Counted from the stretch's first letter, positions 1 through 12,185 are shown. The stretch is DNA of 64,000 bases from Callorhinus ursinus (GCF_003265705.1 NW_020312817.1:51125504-51189503); one strand, 5' to 3'. Made by a program: numbers and translations. Notes: generated from the letters alone by a model not told the origin.

Positions 1-1162
1 GGGAATAATAAAATATTCTGGGAAAAGCTGTTTTTTTTTAGAAAACTTAGATTTCTTCCAAGTAATTTCTGTTTTGTAAAGCAATGGTTCATACCTTTTT
101 CTCTGTGACTTACACATTTGAGGATGTGAGAGATACACTTAGCAGGAAACTGTCCTCTCTTCCTCCTCATGCAGTTGAATTTGATGTCAGGAAGAGCAGG
201 ATACTTTCCAAGTATGGTGATTAAAATGTATATATATGGAGAAAATTAATCTTAATGGAGCTGTTCTTTGTAGATCTATTGTGTATTCTTTTGAATTAAA
301 GAATACATAACAAAATACTTTTTTTCTTCCCAATATTTCAGCATCAATCTGTAGAGGCAGAAAGTATATTAGTGGTTGCTTTGGGCTGGGAGTAGCTAGG
401 AGGATAATTTAAATAACTTGCATTTTCTTTTTGAGGTAAAAAAAATGTTCTAAAATTGACTGTGGTTATGTTTGCACATGTCTGCGAATATATAAAAACT
501 AAAAGCCATTAAATTATATATTTCAGATGGGCGAGTTGTATGGTATGGGAATTATATCTCAACAAGGCGATTAAAACATAACTCAGCATCATATACATTT
601 ATAATCATTTTATTTATTATGAGACAAGAGTAATTGATGCCACAAATGTTAATTCTGTTTCATGACACTATTTATTGTATTATATTACCCAGCAAAGCAA
701 GCCAAAATAAGAGCAACCCAAACATCAAAACAGATCTCAAAAAGAAACACTGTATCTGAATGATTGTTACTTGTTTATCAAAAATCTATATATCTTTCTA
801 ACATTCTATGTTACATTTAAACTACTCTTTTTCTGATTGAATTATTAGTAATTGCATAAATTAGAAACATTTTGAAAGCAACAGTATTTCAGGTATTAAT
901 ATGTATAGTATTCTCAATGCTGATTTCAAAACATGAAAGAGATCTTACATGGTCCATCTCTCTTGGAATTCAAATTTAGCAGTATATTAAAATATAATTT
1001 GTTAATACAAAGAAAAGTTTGTATCAGGAATGGTTCAATATTAGAAGATCTGCTAATATAGTTTTTAATAATATGATAAGCATCATCTGATAATACTGAA
1101 AGGGTAATATGATAAACCGATCATCTGATAATACTGAAGGGGATAATAGTGAAAGGGTACTC
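1..1162. other. AT-rich intron, nothing recognised
   Basis: This stretch is AT-rich with many short homopolymer runs. I see no exon, SINE or clear LINE. Small open frames here have no recognisable product. Old, heavily diverged repeats cannot be excluded by eye. Confidence 0.5.
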
Positions 1163-1177
1163 AAAATTATGGAACAA

Positions 1178-1368
1178 TGGGGGCGCCTGGGTGGCTCAGT
1201 CGTTAAGCCTCTGCCTTCGGCTCAGGACATGATCCCAGGGTCCTGGGATCGAGCCCTGCATTGGGCTCCCTGCTTGGCGGGAAGCCTGCTTCTCCCTCTC
1301 CCACTCCCCCTGCTTGTGTTCCTTCTCTCGCTGTCTCTCTGTCAAATAAATAAATAAAATCTTTTAAA
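1178..1368 (+). mobile_element. Can-SINE (tRNA-derived, arctoid type)
   Basis: Head gcgcctgggtggctcagtcg, body with cctgggatcgagccc, CT-rich segment and A-rich tail are all present. It is flanked by a 15-bp direct repeat, aaaattatggaacaa, at 1163-1177 and 1369-1383, a clean target-site duplication. Peptides readable here are SINE shadows. Confidence 0.96.
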
Positions 1369-1383
1369 AAAATTATGGAACAA

Positions 1384-3490
1384 CGTAATACTGTGTGGCA
1401 AAACCTCATGTTTTACAGATACTAAATATTGGATATTTTAGTTTGTTATGTGGTAGGTAGACAAGAGTGTGTACTGTGATAGCGGTTTTACACACACCCA
1501 TGCCATATCCATACTCATACCCCTCACATATTTTAAGTTTTTTTGAGTCAAAAGGGTATACTGAGTATACTTGTCTTCTAGTTCTGCTAACCAAACTCTT
1601 GTAACCAAATAACATGGGGAAAAACAAAATAGAAAGAAATTCTACAAAGTACCATCTGTAGGCCAGAAGTTTTGAAAAATTTCTTTGAACTTAGAAAACA
1701 AACGAAATTAGAAAATTAACTAAACCCGAGACAAGAAAATATTACATTAAATATGGTAGAGGGAGGTACTGTCAAAGTAGGAGATATTCTTCCAAATGGA
1801 ATCTAGGAATACTCTAAATTTAGAGTTAACAAATACAATGAGCAGGAATGGGCCTAGGAGAAATCATAAAAGAAATTATTTAGAGGTCTACTTTCCAAAA
1901 ATCCTAGCCAGCCAGCTGCTCACCCAATTCCTTTGCCCAACCTTACCATCTATGTAAAGAGACAATAGTATGATCAGTAGAGTTCTCTCATGCTACCTTT
2001 TGAAGGAAGTGATTCATCTGCGCCCCTTCTGTGCCCTCTCCCCACTTACAAAGAGCCTGTAGTCACTTTCTTGGGAAACAGACTTAAACTTACAGAGGAA
2101 AAACCCATGCAAGTTATCCATACTAATCAACTAATCAACCTAGTCCTTCATTTGAAAACATGAACAGTCAAGAGTCATAAAATATTTGAGGAAAACCAAT
2201 TACATCAAATAGAAGATAACAGTAAATAGAATAGCCATTCTTTAGCAAATACAAATAATTCATGGACTAGGAGAAAAATTTACAAAGTAATAATCATTCC
2301 TGGTTTTAGGAACATAAGAGACTAGGTTATTTATACCAACCCTTCAGCTGGAAACTACTAAAAATGCTGCATTTTTGTATATATACCATATAAAATGTTC
2401 TGTAGTTCTCAAGTGCTTGGTAAGGATATTAAGGAATTACCAAGCCAAATCCAGGGAAGTTGAGAGTCTAGAGAGATAAGCTAACCACTTAAGCTTTCCT
2501 TGCCTTGAGGTCACTTGTTAGTTCAGACAATTTGAACTTTGATTTTGACAGCTTCTTGGGGCCACCCAAGATAGAAAGTGTATAATATGGTGTCTTCAAA
2601 CCAAAGAGATGGAAAATGTGAAAGGAAAGTTAAGAAACATGGATGGATACCTGATATTAATTTTTTGATTATATCAAATAGAGATTTAGAAAGAAAGGAT
2701 AGTCACAAAGGAGGGGACTTTAAAAATTAAAGAATTAAAAGAAGGAAATTTTCCTGCAATGAGGAAAGACTGGATTCCTATAGTTGGAAGGCTGTATTGA
2801 GTGTCAAGCAGGATAAACGATGGGAGATAATTCTCTGACATTAGAAATTTTGCATTTTAGTTTGGGGGCAAAAGAAAGTCTTTTTCAAATATATGAGGAT
2901 TCAAAGTTTACTCTTTATTCTATTTTATTGGTATTTTACAAAAAATGAAAAATCCAGATTATAAAATGGGATAGGATTAAATAAAATGTGTGCAAAAAAT
3001 GGGTAACACTCATAGATAAATCTAATTAGCTGATATTTGATTATTTATGAAGTTTAATGCTTTTAAGAACCTGTACAGAAGGAGACTTAATGTTTAAAAA
3101 GTTTTTTTTTAAATGAAAATTCCGGATTATTTCATGTAAACAGTGGGAAGAAAGTGTATAACTTATTTAATGACTACTGTAAGTTAATTAAAAAGAACTA
3201 TGATCCAATGAAAATAATGAAATAAAAAAGAAAGAAGAAATCATTGTAAATAGAAAACTGAAAATAAGATGGAATAGGTTCAACATGTCAGCAATCACAG
3301 GAAATGTCAAAGAGGCAGTTTTATAGTTTGCTTACATTATGATGACCTAAAAAGAGTGAAAATAAAGTAAGAGGAGCAGAAATGGCAGTATTCTCCAAGG
3401 CAAATAGAACTATTAAATGGGAGAAGAAAAGCATATTTTGTATTATTCTAGTTTTAACCCACCAAAAAGACAATAGCCTTTTTAAAAAAT
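1384..3490. other. Intron sequence without recognised elements
   Basis: AT-rich intron with no exon-like open frame flanked by splice sites and no SINE head or tail. A weak purine-rich bias appears around 3200-3450. Ancient repeats may be present but are not identifiable by reading. Confidence 0.45.
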
Positions 3491-3504
3491 TTAAATTCAA
3501 TTAG

Positions 3505-3695
3505 ACAGGGCGCCTGCGTGGCTCAGATGGTTAAGCATCTGCCTTCAGCTCAGGTCATAATCTCCAGGTCCTGGGATCGAGCCCCACGTCGGGCTCCCAG
3601 CTCAGCAGGGAGTCTGCTTCTCCCTCTCCCTCTCCCCCTGCTTGTGCTCTCTCGGTCTCTCTCTCTCAGATAAATAAAATCTTTAAAAAAAAAAA
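3505..3695 (+). mobile_element. Can-SINE
   Basis: Head gggcgcctgcgtggctcag, body with tcctgggatcgagcccca, and tail taaataaaatctttaaaaa. A 13-bp target duplication, taaattcaattag, lies at 3492-3504 and 3696-3708. Confidence 0.95.
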
Positions 3696-4074
3696 TAAAT
3701 TCAATTAGCCAACTGACAGAGTTGTTAGTTTCATTACATCATTAGTTTCAGAGGTAGTGTTCAGTAATTTATCAGTTTCCAATAGCCTTTTTATAGAGGA
3801 CAAGCAAGCATCATTATGTATAGAACAAGAACTGTTAGTAATAAGAAATTGATGAACCATACCATTGTGGGAGAATTCAACACACCCCTTTCAGAAATTG
3901 GGAGATCCAGTAGAGGGGAAGGAACCAAACTGTAATCAAGAGACTGTGAATATCAAAATTCCACATTTTTCACATAGTGACATATACATCTTTGAATCCT
4001 GCCCACAGAACCTGTCTTCCATGTCATTTCAATTTTCGGTTTTATTGATAAGAGATTATATATAGACTTTGTAA

Positions 4075-4600
4075 CTTTTCCTCTGTATTTATGTTTATTT
4101 TCTCTTTGTATTCCTTGTCTTCTTTACTTTTGTTTTCTCTTGTTTAATCAGGCTTCCCTGAGATTTGTCTGTTTTATTGATATTTTTAGTGAGCGTTTGG
4201 TTTCGTTGATCAAATCTTTCATATCTTCTCTATGTAATTTTTGCTTATAATTTGATCAGAATTGATCTCTCGTATACTTATGGTTTATTTTGGCTTTTTG
4301 AGTTAGCTTCCTGGGTTGAGTCCTTAATTTATTTTCAGTCTTTTGTGTTTTCTGTTTGCCTCTAAAAATATAAATGTATTTTGAAATGGCTTTAGGCACA
4401 TTGCATAGGCTTTGATATCAAGTATTATATTGTTTATTTTAAAATAATCTGCAATATCAATTTTGATTTCTTTTTTGACTGAAGAATTATTTAGAATTTT
4501 TTTTAAAATTTCCAGCTGTTAAAAATGTAGATCATGATTTATTGGAATCTCTACTCATCTTTTCCCTGCTAAATCTGTTGTCATTCTGAGCCAGGAAAGG
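4075..4600 (-). mobile_element. Old L1 fragment, antisense
   Basis: T-rich sequence such as gttgatcaaatctttcat and gactgaagaattatttag resembles the complement of mammalian L1 ORF2 in a diverged form. The boundaries are approximate. The piece ends about 120 bp before the first EXOC6B exon. Confidence 0.55.
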
Positions 4601-4720
4601 GTTAGACCCTTTCTAGAGAGCCTTTACCATGTGAAGCATTAAGCAATGAAAGAATTAAAAATTTAGTTTTATTTTTAATAATTAAGATGTTTTTTCCTCA
4701 TTGTCTTTTATTTCCTTTAG

Positions 4721-4792
4721 TCTTACTGCTCTGATCCAAACCTCGTGTTAGATTTGAAGAACCTCATTGTGCTTTTTGCTGACACACTTCAG
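4721..4792 (+). CDS. EXOC6B: EXOC6B internal exon (first in window)
   Basis: This exon has 72 nt, or 24 codons, and both ends are in phase 0. It reads SYCSDPNLVL then DLKNLIVLFADTLQ. The acceptor is strong: a long pyrimidine run ends in tttcctttag just before TCT. The donor is CAG|gtttgt, slightly off consensus. The peptide continues in frame into the exon at 5496 (…ADTLQ-VYGFPVNQ…), which supports the call despite the short length. It belongs to the Sec15 family region, largely helical in known Sec15 structures. Because it is symmetric, skipping it would remove 24 residues without a frameshift. The preceding exon was not found in 1-4720 and must lie upstream. Confidence 0.9.
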
Positions 4793-5495
4793 GTTTGTGA
4801 CTTCTGTTTACATAGAGTTACCTAGATTAGTGTTCATCAGCTCTAGATCTTTTCCTTGTCTACCCAGCTTGAATAAATGCCTTTTAGTTTTTAGTTGTAT
4901 TTCTTCTTTTCCTAGAGCTAGATCTTATCTTTTTATAGCATTTCTTGGTCATCACCTTGACCAGTTTATATTCTCATAAATAGTTCCAGTCCCTTTTTTT
5001 TTGCTCGAGCCAAGTCAATTAATTGAACCACTCACTACCTTAGTTTTTTAAAATGTCCTTAATTCAGATACAATGCTTGAGTGATTTTGGAGTTTTTTAA
5101 AACTAGTATCTTGAATAATGATTGTTGATTTGAACCACGAATCATATCCAATAAGATAGCATTAGAAATGGGTAGCATTTCAAATTTCTCTCGCTATTCA
5201 TGAAGTTTGCTAAGGGTACATGACGAGTTGCAGGGAGAACTTAGTGGACACTGTACCCAGTATATATTGATTTTAAATTTCTTCTTTCTATTTTTTTTCT
5301 GACTGGCTTAAATAGTTTGGTATGTATCTTTTAATTCTTGAGAGATAAGCACTGGACATTAGGTGGGAATGAAACATGCTGATGTCATGCTTTCATTTAA
5401 ATTGAATGATAATATAATTCAGTGCCTGATTTCTCTCATGTTGCTAATAAAAAAATCACCCTATAAAATGAAGTTATTTTCTTATTTTGTTTCAG

Positions 5496-5593
5496 GTGTA
5501 TGGTTTTCCTGTAAATCAGCTTTTTGACATGCTGTTAGAAATCAGAGATCAGTATAGTGAAACTCTGCTAAAGAAGTGGGCAGGTATCTTCAG
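5496..5593 (+). CDS. EXOC6B: EXOC6B internal exon (second in window)
   Basis: This exon has 98 nt. It enters in phase 0 and ends two bases into an arginine codon (AG|A). The peptide is VYGFPVNQLFDMLLEIRDQY followed by SETLLKKWAGIF. The acceptor is ttttgtttcag| and the donor is TTCAG|gtgaga. The motif DQYSETLLKKW is typical of vertebrate Sec15 proteins. The intron before it is only 703 nt and contains no recognised repeat. Skipping this exon alone would shift the frame; skipping it together with the next (98 + 106 = 204 nt) would not. Confidence 0.96.
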
Positions 5594-5605
5594 GTGAGAA
5601 ATTAT

Positions 5606-5662
5606 CTGTAGTCCCGTGTGGTGTGTATGTGTACACGTGCGCATGTGTGCTAGTGTCTCTTT
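5606..5662. repeat. Imperfect (GT)n-rich tract
   Basis: Alternating purine-pyrimidine sequence such as gtgtgtatgtgtacacgtgc follows shortly after an exon donor. It is short and interrupted. Confidence 0.6.
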
Positions 5663-6113
5663 ATACATAAGGCTTCTCAGATAAATAAGCAACAAGTACG
5701 TGTGGCTTACGTATTCTAGCTGTGATACAAGTTATGATTCAGAATTCAAGCAAATTGTAGAGATGTCCCAAATAAAGTTCCCAAGATATCTGATCTCAAT
5801 GTATTATGTCTGCTATGTGGAGAGTCCCCAGACCCCATTTTGGCTTTTTTCCCCCTCTTGAATAAATGTCAGATACCTTAGTTCATACCATTCAGATCAT
5901 TTTGTGTCTTCTTAATATATTTTTTGGCTTTCTTTTTGAAGATCATGGCTAGTCAATAGCTCACTTATAGGGTAGTAGCTTTGAGTCCTTTTGAATAATT
6001 TAGGAGTTTTGGAACCTTTTTTGAAGACTTACTCATGTGATTCCTCACATTCTTCCTTCTCGACATTTAGAGAGGAAGCCTATTCCAATCCAGTGTTTGA
6101 AGTGTATTATTTA

Positions 6114-6290
6114 GATTTCATTTATTTATTTGTCAGAGAGAGAGAGCACAAGCAGGGGGAGCAGCAGGCAGAGGGAGAAGCAGGCTCCCCGCTGAGCAGG
6201 GAGCCTGACGTGGGACTCGATTCCAGGACCGTGGGATTGTGACCTGAGCCGAAGGCAGACGCTTAACCAACTGAGCCACCCAGGCGCCCC
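6114..6290 (-). mobile_element. Can-SINE, antisense
   Basis: The element is read backwards: T-rich tail first, then gagagagagcacaagcaggg, and finally gagccacccaggcgcccc. A 16-bp target duplication, tgaagtgtattattta, lies at 6098-6113 and 6291-6306. It sits in the 1.7-kb intron between the second and third exons. Confidence 0.96.
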
Positions 6291-7286
6291 TGAAGTGTAT
6301 TATTTAAATAGTTACTGCATCATGCATTGTGTATACAATAATACGAGAGTTACCCTGTTATACCTTGCACTCACAAATATCTACTTGGACTGTTTGCCTG
6401 GCACGCAACCCATGTCAGATCACTTGAGTTTCTTCTCCTTTTGAGCCTTTATTTTTTTATTTAAAGTGATCTTCTTGCTTTATTGCAAGACCCTGTCCCC
6501 AGATCAGCTTACCCCGTTTTCAAATTCTTCTAGCTTTAAGATCTTACATTTTTCCTTTAATCTTACTAATGGTACAGTTGTATTTATGGGAGGATTATGT
6601 CTGTAAGAACCTTGAAAATTAATAACATCGTATATCCATGGTCTTAAAGAGTGTCCGATCCGATCCCTCCAGTAAATTTGATTTTGATTTTGGTAGTATG
6701 GTCTCTGCTTTTAGAGAGTTTCCAGTCTAGTTAAGGAGCCAGTTCCTATGGATGAAGTTCATCCTTAATACAGAACAGTAGATGAAGTATATGAATATAA
6801 TTTGGATTTATTATAGAAGTTACTTTTCCTCATCTGCCAATTTTGAAAGTTAGAATAGAAGATCTAGTACAGTATTAAAGAACATAATCAAATATATTTT
6901 CTTTAAAAACAAAGCAGAAAAACCCCAAATAGAACCTTTTTGCTTTTTTTCCAAGCACACAGTCTTTTGTTGTTTACTACTTGTTTGCCTTATGACTTCT
7001 ACATGTTGCAATGAAATTTTGTCTCATTTAAAAATCTTAAATCCTATGAGATTATGTTTATAACTGTGTTCCCTTTGTTTCAGAGTGTAGTTTTCTTTTG
7101 GTCTTCTGTTAAAGATGTTTTTACCTGAAATAGATAGCTTCATTGCAGAAGGGGAATAGGCTAGGGACTGGAAAACATTTGTTTTGGTGGTTATATACAT
7201 ACAACCATTTGAGTTTACCTGAAAATTACTTGTGATAACTACAGTGATTAACCGGCTCACCCTTCCTTCCTTCCTTTTCTTTCTAG

Positions 7287-7392
7287 AAACATACTTGATT
7301 CTGACAATTACAGTCCTATACCAGTAATAAGTGAAGAAATGTATAAAAAGGTGGTAGGACAGTTCCCATTCCAAGATACAGAGTTGGAAAAG
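7287..7392 (+). CDS. EXOC6B: EXOC6B internal exon (third in window)
   Basis: This exon has 106 nt: one base completing the split arginine codon, then 35 codons ending in phase 0. The peptide is NILDSDNYSPIPVISEEMYK followed by KVVGQFPFQDTELEK. The acceptor is ttttctttctag| after a CT-rich tract that includes ccttccttcc repeats. The donor is AAG|gtaaga, close to consensus. This segment is the best discriminator between the two Sec15 paralogues and matches EXOC6B. An open frame on the opposite strand at 7024-7374 is only a shadow of this exon. Confidence 0.97.
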
Positions 7393-7784
7393 GTAAGAGT
7401 ACTTTACAAAAAAATTCTGTTTGCTTTGGCATCCTCTAAAAGTTTTCTTTTTATCAGTGTCATTAAAGGCACTTCCTCCAACTCAATGCATTAGACCTCT
7501 ACAACACCTTCAGAGAATGATTTTGGGGCTTTAGAAGAACAGAAGTTCCTGTTTTGGGAATCAGTAGATGACCTGAGGGTCCTTTCACCTCTGAAGTGTT
7601 AGGAGTATTGCTGGGCATGTTCCAATGTTGTTTATACTTTGAAATACTTGCTTTTATTATAGTTTTAGGACATTTTCTCCCCAAACATACACTAAAAATT
7701 ATCCCGTGCTCTATAATTCTATTGGTTTTGACAGTGTATTGAGTCATATACGTACTACCACAATAATGATACCAAAACAGTTCC

Positions 7785-8045
7785 ATCATCCCCAAAAGTT
7801 CCCTCATGCTGCTCCTTTTTAATTAATTCCTCCCAACCCTAACCCCCAGCCTTTGGCAACCAATCTAGTTGCTATCCATCTACTTTTGCCTTTTCAAGAA
7901 TGCCGTATAAATGGAATCATACAGTAGGTAACCTTTTGAGGCTGGCTTCTTTCACTCAGCATGATGCTTTTGAGATTTGTCTAAGTTGGTGTATGTAGCA
8001 ATAATTCATTCGTTTTTATTGCTGAATACTTACCACAGCTTTTTT
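7785..8045 (-). mobile_element. Old L1 fragment, antisense
   Basis: Phrases such as tggcaaccaatctag, tataaatggaatcata and ggcttctttcactcagcat are typical of the complement of old mammalian L1 3' regions. The piece ends in a T-rich run and lies about 200 bp before the fourth exon. Confidence 0.65.
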
Positions 8046-8249
8046 TTTTTTTTGGCCCTTCATGTGTTAAAAGACATTTGAATTATTATTTATTTAAATT
8101 TATATCTCATTCTTTTCAGCATCAGGAAACTTTTGGAAACACTTCCTTAAATTTGAGGTTGTTAATTCCTTTTGCATTTTAATTAATTTATAAATATTGT
8201 CAGCGTATGTTGGTTTGTGACTTGCTTTCATTCATTCTTGCATTTATAG

Positions 8250-8359
8250 CAACCATTTCCAAAAAAGTTTCCTTTCTCTGAATTTGTGCCAAAAGTTTAC
8301 AACCAAATTAAAGAATTTATTTATGCCTGCCTGAAGTTTTCGGAAGATCTTCACCTAAG
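8250..8359 (+). CDS. EXOC6B: EXOC6B internal exon (fourth in window)
   Basis: This exon has 110 nt. It starts in phase 0 and ends two bases into a serine codon (AG|C). The peptide is QPFPKKFPFSEFVPKVYNQI followed by KEFIYACLKFSEDLHL. The acceptor is gcatttatag| with a weaker pyrimidine tract than its neighbours. The donor is CTAAG|gtatgc. The run FPKKFPFSEFVPKVYNQIKE is a well-known Sec15 family stretch. The next intron is 8.8 kb and full of SINE, L1, L2 and MIR sequence. Confidence 0.97.
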
Positions 8360-8779
8360 GTATGCTTTGAAACAGTGGAAATGTAACAGATGTTGAGATT
8401 GTGACTCTTAACGTGCATGAATATTCTGAAAACCTTTGCATAACCCCTTCAGCTCTGATTTTGAAAGTATTAATATTAGCCATTCACAGTATGGCATCTG
8501 CCATATTATAGTCATGGTAAGAGGGGAAGTTGGAAACTTGAAAATAATTTGTTTTTGTTTATATTACTTTGCTTAGTCTCTATTTTCATTGTAGATTTGC
8601 ATTTCAATGCTTTTTTTGTTAGTGAGAAGTCACTAAAAAACAGTATATTAATTTTTACTTTCTAAAATTGATGAAATTTTAAGGCCACTAGGGGAGTAGC
8701 AAGTATAATCCCTTGGAAACATCCTTCTTTCCAAATATTCTCTGGACTTCTTGAAGGTATCCTCATCTCCTTTAAGTTA

Positions 8780-8990
8780 AATTATTTGACTAATGTATAC
8801 CAAGCTTATTTATGTCCCAGATACATCCTGCCTACTGGGAATGCAGAAGTAAAAGACACAGTTCTTTGCCCTCAGATATTGTCAGTATGTACTGAGGATA
8901 TTAGGCATGAAAATATACCATGGCAAGTGTTGAAATATGGAGAGTTGACTTGCAAAACACCTAGAAGACTACTTAGCTCATCTTAAAGAA
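8780..8990 (-). mobile_element. Possible L2 3' end fragment, antisense
   Basis: The pattern (tttatgtcccagatacat, then a 'gcagaagtaaaagacacag' stretch and 'ccctcagatattg') resembles the complement of L2 3' ends. It is highly diverged, so the call is tentative. Confidence 0.35.
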
Positions 8991-9269
8991 TTTAAGGGGA
9001 ATAGTCGTGATTGTTTTTCTAAAAGACAGTATTTTAGACAGTCTTTTAGATTGTTTTTTCTAAAAGATTATTGTCTTTTCTAGAAGAACCCCCTCCTCTC
9101 AGTGAATGATACTACCATTCACCCAAGCCAGAAATCTAAGAATCATTTCAACTCCTTATTTTCTATTAACTATTTTTATTAAAAACAAAGTTTCAAGCAT
9201 TGGTCTATATTTTTGTAAACACTTTAAAAATATATTAAAAACATCTGTAAAACTGAAAATAGTACTAAT

Positions 9270-9405
9270 CTATGAGGTACTAGAAAGTATACTCCATTTT
9301 TCAGAGGAAGAAAGTGAGCAGAGAGAGGTTTAGTAACTTTATCAAGATCACACAGGAGTAAGTGTTTAAGCCAGAATTCAAATCTGGTCAGCATCAGCTT
9401 CAACA
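9270..9405 (-). mobile_element. MIR SINE, antisense
   Basis: It contains the diverged MIR core complement: 'ccatttttcagaggaagaaa', 'gtttagtaactttatcaaga' and 'cacacaggagtaagtg'. This is an ancient, inactive element. Confidence 0.7.
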
Positions 9406-9599
9406 AAAGGATTACTGCCATGTTTACAATTCTTACCCTTTGGCTTCACTGTATTCACTGTATTAGTATTTTACATGCATTGTCTCGGATGGTTGTCACA
9501 ATGTTAAGTGTTAATTATCCCATTTAACAAGTGAAGACAGTGCTCATTTGTAAATTAACCTCTCTAAACCTAATTGGTAACAAAATTGATTGTTGTGTT

Positions 9600-10325
9600 T
9601 TTTATTTGCAGCTCTTTTTTCTTTAAAGTTCTCTCTTCCCAGTGTGGCTTCTTTCATTCACATTGTAGTTATAATTGAGTTGGGCCACTTAAATAGTCTC
9701 CTAATTATTCTGAAATGTCTAACTTTGCTTTCCCAACCATCTGCCCTTTCTCCTCATTCTATTCTGTATGTTCCCTGGAGTAATTCTTCTAAAATCAAAT
9801 CTTATCATTTAACTTTACTCTGCTCACCTTTCCAAGGATTCCTCGCGGCCTACTGCATAAAATTCAAACTCCAGCCTGACACAGTTATCCATCTGCCTCC
9901 TCCCCCACTCCTTGAGCTAGTCCCCCTTGTACCTTTCCAGGTTCATATCCCAGGCTAATTTCGGGGTCACTCCATGCTTCAGTCCTACCAACCTGTTTGC
10001 TGTTTTCTGATCCTAATACGCTCTTTTGTACTGGGCTTTCCTCATGACTGTCTCTACCTGAAATTACCTTTTCCTTGTTAGTGCTCGTAACTAGCTTCTA
10101 ACCATCCTTCCAGGTTCACTTTAAGCCTTTAATGAATGAAATCTTTCTGACCACTTCCATCCCTCATGGAGCTGATCTCCTGGCTCCTTTGTGCTCTTTC
10201 TGTACTTCGTGAACGCTGTTATCAAAACTTCTTAGATTTTATTGCTGTACTTGTATCTTTGTGTTTCTGTATGCGCTAGACCGCAGGCTCCTTTATTTAT
10301 CTACTGGTTTATTTGCCTTACATTA
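9600..10325 (+). mobile_element. L2 LINE fragment
   Basis: The CT-rich text with 'attcaaactccagcctga', 'catgcttcagtcctac' and 'ccaggttcactttaag' follows the familiar L2 3' region. An open frame of 122 codons at 9590-9958 falls inside it and is not a gene. Confidence 0.62.
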
Positions 10326-10329
10326 TAGG

Positions 10330-10605
10330 TACGCTGTTATTTGTCAGATGATGCTTGGTAGTGAGGATGTTAAGATACTGAAAATATGTTCCCTGTCTTC
10401 AAGGAGTGTGTAATCTAACTGAGGAACTGAACAATTGGTGATAGTTGTGTTATGATGGAGAGACATAGCAGCAATATAGGAGCCAAAAATTGAGACAAAT
10501 TAAGGTTAGAAAAGGCCTCTTGAAAGGTAGAAACATTTAATGTTTTGTTCAGCACAACATCCCCTGCACCAGCTCAGTAAATTAAAAAAAAAAAAAAAAA
10601 AGAAT
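10330..10605 (-). mobile_element. Possible L2 fragment, antisense, then poly(A)
   Basis: The text 'tgttccctgtcttcaaggag' and 'ggcctcttgaaaggtag' recalls the complement of L2. It is followed by an uninterrupted A run at about 10584-10601. The exact relation to the preceding sense L2 is unclear. Confidence 0.4.
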
Positions 10606-10609
10606 GAGT

Positions 10610-11735
10610 GAATGGAATGTATGGCATGCCAGGCAACTCTGAAAGTAAACATAATTGGAAAATAGTTTGAGTCACTTGTTTAATAATCATTCTTACTAAG
10701 TAAAAAATGAAGCATAGGGCTTGTACAGTTAATTTGTTCTTTTCTTTGAAAATGAGGTTGTTTTTATGGAACTTGTTGCGTGGAAAGGAGATTATCTTTG
10801 GAATTTATAAACCAAAACTTTTTCTTACCCCTTGGGGCCCCCCTTCTCTACCACCGCCAAATGACTTAATAACCGAGAATGGTCTCTAGGGTACTGTCAG
10901 GTATGTTACTATATAGAAAATATTACAAGTTCATCACATTGTGACTCTTTCTATCCTGTGTTGAAGGATAGGTAATATGGCAAAGGGATAATGTGAGTAA
11001 ATTGTTCAGAAGTCTTTTTCTTGCTTGACTATATTGAGCTTTTGCCTGAAAACCCCCTTTGTTATGTTTAACATTGACAAAAATAAATATTCAATTTGGG
11101 AAGATTTTACAGATTTTTATAATTTGGGATATGAGAAATAATATGTATAAAACAATTAGTTCTCTTAAACACAAGACTCTTAAAATTGAAAGACTGCTGT
11201 ATTGAGATTTTTATGAAGCTTTAAAGATAATTATTCTCGTAAATGAAACGCATATTTTTTTCCTTATAAGACTTTTCTCTTTTGCCTTGGATAGAAGATG
11301 CTGAATAGTATTAGAAATATTGAAAAACAATGTATGAATTCTGAGGACACAGAACTCTTTCTGTTTGAAAGAAAATTCTTTTTTTTTTTAAAGATAGATA
11401 ATAAATGGCATGTCTTTGGTAAAATAATGTTGTAGCACTTGCACTTGACTTAAAAAATAGAAATACACACCCACACGCGTACACATATACACACACAGTT
11501 TATTGTTATAAAATTGGATCTCTGTAAAGAATTTAGGAGACAGAATAGGTCAAAGAAGAAAAATTTAAAAGACTCAAAATTTTAACACATAGTAATAACC
11601 ACTCTTCATACCTGGGAAATCTTTTTCTTTTAATCTTTCTTCCATGTGAATCCTGTACATGCATAGGACTTTTTTTTTTTTTAAAGCAAATTACTGTGAG
11701 ATATTTCTGCTTCTATTTACAATATAGAAAGCTGG
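10610..11735. other. AT-rich intron with small simple repeats
   Basis: No exon or clear transposon is visible. There is an AC-rich tract near 11464-11500 and T runs near 11382 and 11670. An open frame at 10707-10889 has no recognisable product. Confidence 0.45.
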
Positions 11736-11739
11736 AAAG

Positions 11740-12110
11740 AGTATTGTTTCCTCCCTAACAATGAAAAAAAGCACAAAACAAAACAGATAAACTACAAAAT
11801 GAAAATTGTTCTGGAACCCATCAGAGAGCAGAAGGCACTTAGAAAAAAGAAGATGCTACATGCAGGTTTAGTGAAAAGTATTACAGCAGACTTCTCAAAA
11901 ATTACAAGCCTGAGAGGATGGTGTGCCAGGCTTCAAGGACTCAGAACAAATCAAGAGAGAATTCTATAGACAGCAAAGTAACTTCCAGAAACAAAGTAAA
12001 TTTTTTTTAGCCAAACGGAAGCTGATAATTCATTGCCAACGGACCTGTAGTCTTTCTGCAGACATGAAATAAATGGAAATTCTTTATGTAGAAGGAATAT
12101 ATGGGATCTT
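11740..12110 (+). mobile_element. Old L1 fragment
   Basis: Text such as 'cagacttctcaaaaattaca' and 'gccaaacggaagctgata' matches the pattern of an L1 segment from old L1M families, in sense orientation. It is diverged and has no intact frame. Confidence 0.55.
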
Positions 12111-12150
12111 CCCCTCCTTCCTTCCCTCCCTAGTTGTTTCTTGCTCTGTA

Positions 12151-12152
<2 letters not shown>

Positions 12153-12183
<31 letters not shown>
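12153..12183 (+). repeat. (TG)n microsatellite
   Basis: About 15 uninterrupted TG units. A short open frame reading through it yields a Val-Cys run and is meaningless. Confidence 0.95.

Positions 12184-12185
<2 letters not shown>

Noticed and set aside
1178..1260. tRNA-like gene
   Set aside because: SINE heads descend from a tRNA and keep box-like text, but they are degenerate, repeated many times and bear SINE tails and target duplications. No genuine tRNA was found.
9009..9067. Repeated 'gattgtttttctaaaaga' motif as a regulatory element
   Set aside because: Only two imperfect copies in T-rich sequence; likely local slippage.
9590..9958. 122-codon open frame as a possible gene
   Set aside because: It lies in L2 sequence, has low-complexity Leu/Ser/Pro composition, and has no splice or promoter context.
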